5,346 bases of DNA from contig JAGGDZ010000349.1 in assembly GCA_024648655.1 (NCBI GenBank), positions 1 to 5,346 of the forward strand. The letters run 5' to 3'. Source of the DNA: Chloroflexota bacterium (GTDB lineage: Bacteria; Chloroflexota; Dehalococcoidia; Lucifugimonadales; JADFKI01). Under the pieces are notes generated by a model that was not told the origin of the DNA, searched no databases, and saw only the letters and a program-made list of their open reading frames with translations. This document shows, piece by piece, positions 1 through 5,153 of this stretch. Made by a program: the position numbers and the translations under genes. Numbering within the stretch: position 1 is the stretch's first letter; each line of letters opens with the position of its first letter.

Positions 1-978
1 GACGCACTGGAACTTGAGGAAGCAATCATCGCGGCTGGTGGGGCAGGGGGCATGGTGCGTTCGATGGACGAGTGGGCGCAGCACGCCCAGTCCGCCGCCG
101 TTGCGTCACTTCCCCTGCTGGAGATAACCAAGATAGGAGACAGTCCATCCGAAGCCCTACCCGATGGTGACAGACCTCTATCGGGTATCAGAGTCCTCGA
201 CTTGACGCGCGTGCTTGCAGGCCCGACTTGTGCCCGCACTCTGGCAGAGCATGGGGCGGACGTGCTGAAGATTACTGCGCCGCACCTTGCCAGCATAGGC
301 TCTCAGGAGTTCGACACGGGGCATGGCAAGCTGTCGGCGCACCTCGATCTTCGGCAAAATCAAGACCTCGAAACGCTGCGAGACCTCATACGCCAAGCAG
401 ATATTTTCTCTCAGGGCTACCGTCCGGGCACACTTGCGGCGCGCGGACTTTCGCCACATGACCTAGCGGCGTTGCGACCTGGCATCATCTACGTCTCGTT
501 GTCGGCATTCGGGCGCGTAGGCCCTTGGGCAGGGCGACGCGGCTTCGATACGGTCGTTCAAACTGTAAGCGGCATAACTGCCAGGCAAGGCGAGTTATTC
601 CCCGGTTCCGAGCCGGGCCCACAGTTCTATCCGGTTTCTGCAATCGACTACCTGACCGGCTATCTTATGGCATTCGGCGCGTTGCTTGCTCTCGCACGCC
701 GAGTAACGGAAGGCGGCAGCTGGCTAGTGTCAATCTCACTGGCGCAGACTGGGCGCTGGCTCGTAAGTAGAGGACAAGTGTCTGAAGACGAACTGCGAGA
801 CGTCCCGCAGGACTTCACTTCGGAGGAGATAGCAAGCTGGTCAACATTCAGCAACCTTTCGATAGGGCGTGTCAGACATCTTACCCCTGCGCTCCAATTG
901 TCGGAGACGCACCCATACTGGTCTCGACCCGCCGTGCCGCTGGGTCATCATAAGCCGGTGTGGCCCGAACCCGCATGA
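1..978 (+). CDS. CoA transferase, CaiB/BaiF (class III) family, 3' part; 5' end outside the window
   Basis: The frame is open from base 1 with no stop, and the residues before the first ATG (position 52) already fit the family, so the gene starts left of the window. About 325 residues are visible. Class III CoA transferases move CoA between acyl groups in the cytoplasm through an aspartyl-CoA intermediate. Counting from the Met at 52, residues 1-12 (VRSMDEWAQHAQ) resemble the end of a CaiB small domain. Residues 43-76 (LSGIRVLDLTRVLAGP, then HGADVLKI) are the classic N-terminal Rossmann start. GYRPG (122-126), IIYVSLSAFG (145-154) and GFDTVVQTVSG (164-174) follow. Asp199 in AIDYLTG (codon 646-648) aligns with the catalytic Asp169 of CaiB and formyl-CoA transferase. 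A small-domain tail preceding a Rossmann start means a tandem or permuted layout. The protein stops soon after SLAQTGRW, earlier than a simple CaiB would. Substrate unknown. Family sure, specificity not. Confidence 0.9.
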   Translation, partial: DALELEEAIIAAGGAGGMVRSMDEWAQHAQSAAVASLPLLEITKIGDSPSEALPDGDRPLSGIRVLDLTRVLAGPTCARTLAEHGADVLKITAPHLASIGSQEFDTGHGKLSAHLDLRQNQDLETLRDLIRQADIFSQGYRPGTLAARGLSPHDLAALRPGIIYVSLSAFGRVGPWAGRRGFDTVVQTVSGITARQGELFPGSEPGPQFYPVSAIDYLTGYLMAFGALLALARRVTEGGSWLVSISLAQTGRWLVSRGQVSEDELRDVPQDFTSEEIASWSTFSNLSIGRVRHLTPALQLSETHPYWSRPAVPLGHHKPVWPEPA

Positions 979-1036
979 AGATGTGTAATCACCGAGCTTA
1001 CTTTCTGCGTTAGCGGCTGGTCGCAATGTGTGATTT

Positions 1037-1052
1037 GGCATTAAGGCATTAA
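1037..1052. repeat. Tandem 8-bp repeat between the convergent CoA transferase and dnaN genes
   Basis: GGCATTAA occurs twice in succession. The surrounding gap (979-1077) holds no convincing hairpin terminator for either gene that I could see. Confidence 0.4.
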
Positions 1053-1077
1053 GTGGAGTGGCTAGGCGATATTGCTA

Positions 1078-2208
1078 TCACCACTGGACGAACATTGGCA
1101 TCACGACATGCACGTAGTCATCGCCCTCGACGGGCTTTAGGACGCCTGGACTGGAAGGTGACGACACTTCCATCGCCACTTCTCCGTTGAGTACGTCCAA
1201 CACATCTGTCAGATACTTGGAATTGAAAGCTATCTTGGCATCTTCGCCTTCAACTGCCGCGCCCAGTTGACCCTGATTATCTCCCACTTCTTCGGCTCGG
1301 GACGACACTGTCAGGTGTCCGGGCGCGTCCTCTTCGCCGGCGCCCATCTGAAGGCGTATTATGCCACTGCCGTCTCGCGCGAATATGGCCGCCGTTCGCG
1401 TCGCGCGCAGAAATTCATCCGAGTTGAGCACTACACGTGTCGTGTAGCTCTGCGGAATGAGCTGATTGTAGTTGGGGAAGTTTCCGGCAATCAGTGTGGA
1501 AACTATCTCCACATCCTCCACACGGAAGAGTGCTTGATTGCTTGAAGGGGTTACCATGAATTCCACTGCCTTCTGCTGAGTCCCCAGAAGTCGGCTAATC
1601 TCGTTCAGCACACGCGCCGGAATGAGGAACTCTAAATCCTCGCTCGGCGGCTCTGCTAATTCCCCGCTATACACGGCGAGCCTGAACCCGTCTGCAGCGG
1701 CGAACTTGAACCTGTCTCCGCTGATTTCGGTCTTCACACCCGTTAGGACTGGTCGAGAGTCCTCCGTTGCGGCAGCGAAAGACACCCGGCCGATTGCCTC
1801 GCGCAGGACGTCCGGCTCTATCTTCGCTGCCAGCCCACCCTCTACGGCAGGAATAGGCGGAAAGTCATCGGCCGGACTTCCGCTTATGTTAGACTCGAAG
1901 CTCACGCACTTGATGTTAAGACCAACGGGCTGTGAAGTTGTTTCCATGTCGATGCGCTCAGGCGGCAGAGAGTTCACGAAGTCGCTGAGCAGCCGCGCCG
2001 GTACCGTGATGGCGCCCTCTTCCTCCACCTGCGCCCCGATCCATGTGGTCATAGCCATGTTGAGGTCCGTTGCGGAAATCTTGAGCATAGACTGCTCAGT
2101 GGACAGAAGGACATTCTGAGTTATGGGCAGTGTGGACCGTGAAGCGACCGCTCTTCCTACGACTGACAGGCCGCGCGCAAGATTCTCTTGTAGGCAGGAT
2201 AACCTCAT
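1078..2208 (-). CDS. dnaN: DNA polymerase III subunit beta (sliding clamp)
   Basis: The beta clamp is a ring-shaped dimer that encircles DNA and tethers DNA polymerase III and repair proteins. The 376-residue length is normal for the family (about 365-380), enough for three clamp domains of about 120 residues each. The N-terminus MRLSCLQENLARGLSVVGRAVASRSTLP is typical, as are LSATDLNMAM-like and VPARLLSDFVNSLP segments, DDFPPIP, RPVLTGV, AADGFRLAV, GNFPNYNQLIP and the final YVHVVMPM. I chose the ATG at 2208: GGAGG lies 8 nt upstream, and clamps usually begin at this M-R/K-L. An ATG at 2214 (2 nt after GGAGG) and a TTG at 2223 are possible but worse. The C-terminus reads MPMFVQW where E. coli has MPMRL. 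No dnaA or recF is visible alongside, so this is not the classical dnaA-dnaN locus within the window. It converges on the CoA transferase gene across about 100 nt. Confidence 0.97.
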   Translation of the reverse strand: MRLSCLQENLARGLSVVGRAVASRSTLPITQNVLLSTEQSMLKISATDLNMAMTTWIGAQVEEEGAITVPARLLSDFVNSLPPERIDMETTSQPVGLNIKCVSFESNISGSPADDFPPIPAVEGGLAAKIEPDVLREAIGRVSFAAATEDSRPVLTGVKTEISGDRFKFAAADGFRLAVYSGELAEPPSEDLEFLIPARVLNEISRLLGTQQKAVEFMVTPSSNQALFRVEDVEIVSTLIAGNFPNYNQLIPQSYTTRVVLNSDEFLRATRTAAIFARDGSGIIRLQMGAGEEDAPGHLTVSSRAEEVGDNQGQLGAAVEGEDAKIAFNSKYLTDVLDVLNGEVAMEVSSPSSPGVLKPVEGDDYVHVVMPMFVQW

Positions 2209-2216
2209 CCTCATGT

Positions 2217-2221
2217 CCTCC
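2217..2221 (-). promoter_or_regulatory. Shine-Dalgarno site that fixes the dnaN start
   Basis: GGAGG on the minus strand lies 8 nt before the ATG at 2208 and only 2 nt before the in-frame ATG at 2214. It overlaps the TTG at 2223. The spacing favours 2208, which also matches the usual clamp N-terminus. Confidence 0.75.
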
Positions 2222-2255
2222 AAAGTGTAGTGTATGCGTCAGGACTCATTCGGTA

Positions 2256-2261
2256 ATTCTA
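2256..2261 (-). promoter_or_regulatory. Possible -10 element of the dnaN promoter
   Basis: TAGAAT on the minus strand matches five of six bases of the TATAAT consensus and lies about 48 nt before the dnaN start, between the gene and the upstream hairpin. No convincing -35 element is found at 16-18 nt. A TTGACT lies further upstream, directly beside the terminator hairpin, but its spacing is too long. The hairpin makes a separate dnaN promoter here plausible, but this assignment is weak. Confidence 0.25.
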
Positions 2262-2312
2262 ACCCATTGATTGCAGGGCTTTCTACGTGATAAAAGACAA
2301 AATAGAGTCAAA

Positions 2313-2342
2313 ATGCGCTCTCCAAGCGAATGGAGAGCGCAT
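2313..2342 (-). terminator. Hairpin terminator downstream of the plastocyanin-like gene
   Basis: A perfect inverted repeat has 12-bp arms (2313-2324 and 2331-2342; ATGCGCTCTCCA and its complement) and a 6-nt loop. It lies 33 nt beyond the stop of the minus-strand gene ending at 2376. Read on the minus strand, the stem is followed by a T-rich but interrupted run (TTTGACTCTATTTTG), which suits intrinsic termination. On the plus strand no T-run follows. It would separate the lipoprotein transcript from dnaN. Confidence 0.75.
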
Positions 2343-2375
2343 CTATCGGCAAGGATACAGTCGGGGTCGGGGACA

Positions 2376-2855
2376 CTAGTTGACTGTAATCGTGCCTATC
2401 ATACCTTGCGCGCTGTGCGGGGTGCAGATGAGTTCGTAAGTGCCGGCGTCGTCGAATGTGAATGTGTAGGTGACCGTATCGCCGGCATCGACTTCCACGT
2501 ATATGTCAAGGTCGTCCACCTCGAATGTGTGGAACTCGGTTTCCGAGGTCATTGTAAAGGTCACCGTTTCTCCAGCACTGAACGACATTTCAGATGGGTC
2601 GTACTTATACTCGCCGCTGCCGCCAATATCTTCAAGATTGACATCGAAAGGAGTACCGCCACCCGCTGCTTGACCCGATGAACTTGCATCGGTTGACACC
2701 GCGACAGTTGGAGCCGGCGGTGGCGGTGGCGGCGATGTGCGCGGAACCGTGGTGGGCGGCGGCGGCTCAGGCGTCGGTTGCCCACAGGCTATCAAACCAA
2801 GCATCAAGATGGCACATACGCTTGCAAGCGCCAATAGACTTCGCTGCTGCAACAT
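2376..2855 (-). CDS. Plastocyanin-like (cupredoxin) lipoprotein, putative blue-copper electron carrier
   Basis: The product is a 159-residue exported lipoprotein. A hydrophobic signal segment (SLLALASVCAILMLGLIAC) ends in a lipobox with Cys24. A Pro/Thr/Ser-rich linker (about residues 25-66) follows, with runs of four and six prolines. A single cupredoxin domain (about 68-159) completes it. Type 1 copper ligands are all present: His109 (in EFHTF), Cys144, His147 and Met152. CTPHSAQGM has the C-x2-H-x4-M spacing of plastocyanin (CSPHQGAGM). It should sit at the outer face of the membrane and shuttle electrons, or bind copper; the partner is not visible. Start choice is open. The ATG at 2855 has AGGAGG only 2 nt upstream, whereas a TTG at 2867 has AGGGAG 5 nt upstream and adds four residues. 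Both give a working signal peptide. A strong hairpin follows the gene. Neighbours do not reveal a respiratory context. Confidence 0.92.
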   Translation of the reverse strand: MLQQRSLLALASVCAILMLGLIACGQPTPEPPPPTTVPRTSPPPPPPAPTVAVSTDASSSGQAAGGGTPFDVNLEDIGGSGEYKYDPSEMSFSAGETVTFTMTSETEFHTFEVDDLDIYVEVDAGDTVTYTFTFDDAGTYELICTPHSAQGMIGTITVN

Positions 2856-2934
2856 AGCCTCCTGCAATTCTACTCCCTAATTCTGCTCTTTTAGTTTATC
2901 GGCTGCATAGGGAAATCCACTATTGTTCTGACTC

Positions 2935-2962
2935 ATTATCGTCGGCCAGTAGTTTGTATAAA
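2935..2962 (-). promoter_or_regulatory. Candidate promoter for the plastocyanin-like lipoprotein gene
   Basis: On the minus strand TTTATA (2957-2962) and GATAAT (2935-2940) are separated by 16 nt, matching four and five bases of the -35 and -10 consensus. They lie about 80 nt upstream of the start, in the short AT-richer gap after the glutamine synthetase remnant. No terminator hairpin is seen between the two genes, so read-through from the remnant is also possible. Confidence 0.3.
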
Positions 2963-2976
2963 TGATTTCTGATTTC
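2963..2976. repeat. Tandem 7-bp repeat
   Basis: TGATTTC occurs twice in direct succession in the gap between the lipoprotein gene and the glutamine synthetase remnant. It is short and could be chance in an AT-rich gap. Confidence 0.35.
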
Positions 2977-2989
2977 AAACTTGTCGCTC

Positions 2990-3469
2990 TCACGCGAGAA
3001 TATCTCTCAGTCGGCTTGTCTTATGGCGACTTGCCACTCCATCCAGGCCGGCGGTGATTAAGCTGCCAAGGGCTATGCAAGGGTTTGCGCCGGAGTCCGA
3101 AGGTCTGAATTCTATGTTCGTGGAAGCCATCTTCGCCCCCCGGAAGTTAGACGGTGTCCGCGGCGCTGCCCCTCCGTTGTCAGTGCCATAGTATGTGTAG
3201 GCGGCGCTCGAAGAGCCGGGTGAAAGCTTGCGGTAGCTGTTCATGTTTGGGCAAATCAGCGCAACAAGCGCCTGCAATTGTTTCATGTCGCCCATCGCTT
3301 GCATCGCATGCGCTACACTGATTTTCGAACTCAGGCGTCCTTCCAGGCTGAATATATGCGTGGGCTTGCCGCGGATGATTCCACCGTTATCGCACCAGAA
3401 GAATGATACTAGATGTACACCGGCGTCCCTGGCTTTGCGAACGACTTCAGCGCGTTCCATTTCCCTCAC
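2990..3469 (-). pseudogene. Glutamine-synthetase-family gene with an in-frame internal deletion and a degraded C-terminus
   Basis: The 159-codon frame joins two pieces of a GlnA-like protein that are normally far apart. Residues 4-62 (ERAEVVRKARDAGV, then WCDNGGIIRGK, EGRLSSKISVAHAMQAM) match the N-terminal beta-grasp part. From about residue 66, ALVALICPNMNSYRKLSPG, AYTYYGTDN and STNIEFRPSDSGANPCIALGSLITAGLDG match the late catalytic domain. The metal- and ATP-binding centre between them, including the KPN...G.G.H.H signature, is absent; roughly 200 or more residues of a normal 440-450 are lost. After GLDG the sequence no longer fits the family and stops. Usually invariant positions have drifted, such as the Arg-Glu after DN, here Gly-Gly. 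It cannot make glutamine or a gamma-glutamyl amide. The frame may start at GTG 3469 or ATG 3460 (AGGG just upstream); family resemblance favours the ATG. Alternative: an assembly collapse, or an intact shortened protein with a new role. Confidence 0.85.
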
Positions 3470-3502
3470 GGATGTCTAGAATTCGTTGAATTGCGATAAC
3501 TT

Positions 3503-3518
3503 AGTGAACAATTTCACT
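3503..3518. promoter_or_regulatory. Palindromic operator-like site, GTGA-N6-TCAC
   Basis: AGTGAA and TTCACT form a perfect 6-bp inverted repeat around CAAT. The core GTGA-N6-TCAC matches the half-sites and spacing recognised by many CRP/FNR-family regulators. It overlaps the -10 and probable start of the leftward promoter at 3516-3544, which would suit repression. No regulator gene is visible nearby, so the link is inferred. Confidence 0.35.
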
Positions 3519-3544
3519 TTATCATTCAAGGAATACGCAGTCAA
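3516..3544 (-). promoter_or_regulatory. Candidate promoter for the glutamine synthetase remnant
   Basis: On the minus strand TTGACT (3539-3544, five of six -35 bases) is followed after 17 nt by TAAAGT (3516-3521, four of six -10 bases), with TGA just before it as in an extended -10. The predicted transcript starts about 45-50 nt before the ATG at 3460. Confidence 0.4.
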
Positions 3545-3575
3545 GAAATTGGGGCTAATGCGCGGCTTGCTGTCG

Positions 3576-3604
3576 TTGTCTGTAGTCGGACTGCCTGCTA
3601 CAAT
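3576..3604 (+). promoter_or_regulatory. Sigma-70-type promoter, probably of the RidA-LLM operon
   Basis: TTGTCT (3576-3581, four of six -35 bases) and TACAAT (3599-3604, five of six -10 bases) are separated by exactly 17 nt. TGC immediately precedes the -10, giving an extended -10. It points right and would leave a leader of about 140 nt that includes the inverted repeat at 3631-3661. It is the best promoter match I saw in the window. Confidence 0.5.
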
Positions 3605-3630
3605 TTTGAGCGTTGTTAGGGAAGTGAATA

Positions 3631-3661
3631 AATTCGCCCTGAGCCTGTCGAGCGGCGAATT
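3631..3661. repeat. REP-like imperfect palindrome with a CCCTGAGCCTGTCGA core
   Basis: AATTCGCC (3631-3638) and GGCGAATT (3654-3661) are perfect 8-bp inverted arms around a 15-nt centre. The core CCCTGAGCCTGTCGA resembles a dispersed palindrome that I recall as frequent in intergenic DNA of several bacterial groups (consensus near CCCTGAGCTTGTCGAAGGG). The arms carry extra EcoRI-like GAATTC sequence on the right. It lies in the predicted leader of the RidA gene and could fold in RNA. Its copy number in this genome is unknown. Confidence 0.5.
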
Positions 3662-3739
3662 CGCACCGCAATCTTTTTCGGAGAATGATCACCCCCTTAT
3701 GACCGCAATCGAAGGCAGTTGAAAGCGAGCGGCAGCAGA

Positions 3740-3744
3740 GGAGG
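3740..3744 (+). promoter_or_regulatory. Shine-Dalgarno site supporting a TTG start for the RidA-family gene
   Basis: GGAGG within AGAGGAGG lies 9 nt before the TTG at 3754. No ATG or GTG in this frame lies near the expected N-terminus: the next Met is residue 44, inside the fold. The TTG start is therefore well supported. Confidence 0.75.
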
Positions 3745-3753
3745 CAAACCGGC

Positions 3754-4155
3754 TTGGCAGATTCAACACGGCGCTATTCCACAGGCACTCCTTGGGAGGC
3801 TGTCGCGGGTTACAGCAGAGCTGTCCGCAGCGGTAACAGGATTTATGTCTCCGGCACAACCGCCAGCGGCGAATCAGGGGTGATGGGCTTGGACAGCGCC
3901 GAGGAGCAAGCTAGGGCGGTGCTTGAAATCATCAGGAATGCTATCGAATCGCTCGGCGGAAGTCTGTCCGATGTCGTTCGCACGCGCATTTATGTGAAGG
4001 ACATCGCATACTGGGAGAGCGTGGCGCGCGTCCATGGGGAGTTCTTCGCCGATATTCGCCCGGCTTGCACGCTTGTCGAGGCTCGGCTGGTGGACGACTC
4101 CTTGTTGGTCGAGATTGAAGCCGAAGCAGTAGTGGCTGATAACGATGCGTTTTAG
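3754..4155 (+). CDS. RidA/YjgF/YER057c/UK114-family protein
   Basis: The 133-residue product has the usual length of this trimeric cytoplasmic family. Canonical RidA members hydrolyse reactive imine/enamine intermediates; others act in specific catabolic pathways. Visible hallmarks are RIYVSGTTA (29-37), a helix EEQARAVLEIIRNAIESLGGSLSDVVRTRIYVKDI (50-84), HGEFFADIRPACTLVEARLV (94-113) and LLVEIEAEAV (117-126). Arg102 in IRPACT corresponds to the conserved substrate-binding Arg of active RidA proteins, and Glu120 to the conserved Glu, so imine deaminase-type activity is plausible. Within the family it looks closer to the divergent Rid groups than to archetypal E. coli RidA. It starts at TTG behind a strong Shine-Dalgarno site. 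Its last 11 nt overlap the next gene, which indicates translational coupling to the flavin/F420 oxidoreductase. Confidence 0.92.
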   Translation: MADSTRRYSTGTPWEAVAGYSRAVRSGNRIYVSGTTASGESGVMGLDSAEEQARAVLEIIRNAIESLGGSLSDVVRTRIYVKDIAYWESVARVHGEFFADIRPACTLVEARLVDDSLLVEIEAEAVVADNDAF

Positions 4156-5140
4156 CTTGCGCCTTAACAACGACCTGCCGGTGTCTCAGTACGTAGAGCT
4201 TGCGCAGCATGCCGAATCGCTAGACTTCGATCAGTTCTGGGTCAGCAATGACTTGTTCCTCCGAAGCGCAGGCGTGATTCTAACCGCGGCGGCTCTGAAC
4301 ACGGACCGTATTCGGATCGGCAGCTGCATCCTAAATCCCTACACTATAAACACGGCTGAGATTGCTATGCTTGCAGCAACGCTGGATGAAGTTTCAGGCG
4401 GCAGATTTCTGCTCGGCTTGTCTGCCGGAGCGGCAGAGTTTCTCGACTGGGTGGGCATACGGCACGGCAAGCCGCTGACGGCGATGCGTGAATCGGCGGT
4501 GGCAGTCAGGAAGCTCCTCGGCAACGAAAGTGCCGAGTGCGAAGGCGACTTTCTGTGCTGGGGCGGCGAGGCGTACATGCGCTTCACTGTGGAGCGCCAA
4601 GTTCCCGTCTATATCGGAGGAATGGGGCCGCGGATGCTGCAACTCGCAGGCGAGATTGGAGATGGCGCTCTGCCGTTGCTCTTTCCGCCGGAGCGCTACT
4701 TCGCCGCACTTCGCCAGGTGAAGAAGGGGCAGGCATCCCGCGCGAATCTTAATGCAGACTTCGATTTCGCCACTTGCATCTGGGTATCAGCATCCCATGA
4801 CCGTACTTCTGCGCGTAGGGTCCTCGCACAGAAGGTCGCTTACTATGGCAGTGCCATGAATGAAGTCGTGCTAGCCGACTTGGGGCTTGCGAAGGCAGAC
4901 TTCGACCCGATTAGCCACGCGCTCATTGAGGACAAGAATGAATCGCGGGCTATAGAACTCGTAACAGACGACATGCTCAGAATAGGAATTACGGGTGATG
5001 CGGGGCAGATAATCGAACGGCTGGAACCGTTAGTCGCCGCCGGCGCGACACACCTCAGCTTTGGGCCACCGCTCGGACCTGATTTTGGCGAGGCGCTTCA
5101 CATTCTTGGGAATGTCGTCCAACATTTCAAAAGGCATTGA
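4145..5140 (+). CDS. LLM-class (luciferase-like) F420- or FMN-dependent oxidoreductase, MER-like
   Basis: The product has 331 residues and one bacterial-luciferase-like TIM barrel, close to the usual 330-350. These enzymes use reduced F420 or FMN to reduce or oxygenate small substrates; this one resembles the 5,10-methylenetetrahydromethanopterin reductase-like branch, although that reaction is not implied. Seen in order: YVELAQHAESLDFDQFWVSND (16-36); TDRIRIGSCILNPYT (53-67) with AEIAMLAATLDEVSGGRFLLGLSAG (71-95), the cofactor-binding core of the family; VPVYIGGMGPRMLQLAGEIGDGALPL (153-178), the most diagnostic stretch; and a C-terminal GDAGQIIERLEPLVAAGATHLSFGPPLG (284-311). The ATG lies inside the 3' end of the RidA-family gene and has no strong Shine-Dalgarno site, so translation is probably coupled. 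The next gene starts 13 nt downstream. Choice of F420 over FMN and the substrate cannot be read from sequence alone. Confidence 0.92.
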   Translation: MRFSLRLNNDLPVSQYVELAQHAESLDFDQFWVSNDLFLRSAGVILTAAALNTDRIRIGSCILNPYTINTAEIAMLAATLDEVSGGRFLLGLSAGAAEFLDWVGIRHGKPLTAMRESAVAVRKLLGNESAECEGDFLCWGGEAYMRFTVERQVPVYIGGMGPRMLQLAGEIGDGALPLLFPPERYFAALRQVKKGQASRANLNADFDFATCIWVSASHDRTSARRVLAQKVAYYGSAMNEVVLADLGLAKADFDPISHALIEDKNESRAIELVTDDMLRIGITGDAGQIIERLEPLVAAGATHLSFGPPLGPDFGEALHILGNVVQHFKRH

Positions 5141-5153
5141 GCCTAGAGGAACT

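Noticed and set aside
979..1077. Bidirectional terminator between the convergent CoA transferase and dnaN genes
   Set aside because: Only a weak, distant AATCAC/GTGATT pairing is present, with no GC-rich stem or T-run, so I do not call a terminator.
1622..2119. 165-codon + strand open frame
   Set aside because: It lies wholly antisense to dnaN, is rich in Ser and Arg, and has no family resemblance. It is a shadow of the conserved clamp gene.
2224..2375. Replication origin beside dnaN
   Set aside because: I looked for TTATCCACA-type DnaA boxes in the gap and found none. The gap holds a terminator hairpin instead.
2271..2681. 136-codon + strand open frame
   Set aside because: It runs through the hairpin and antisense to the cupredoxin domain, with no recognisable motifs. 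The minus-strand lipoprotein explains the region.
3243..3479. 78-codon + strand open frame
   Set aside because: It is antisense to the N-terminal part and deletion junction of the glutamine synthetase remnant, whose minus-strand protein is clearly family-like.
3486..3722. 78-codon + strand open frame between the remnant and the RidA gene
   Set aside because: It covers both candidate promoters and the REP-like palindrome, has no Shine-Dalgarno site that I can see and no family match. Part of its protein is just the translated repeat.
4339..4642. Two overlapping minus-strand open frames inside the oxidoreductase gene
   Set aside because: They lie antisense to the most conserved parts of the LLM protein and have Arg/Ser/Pro-rich shadow composition.
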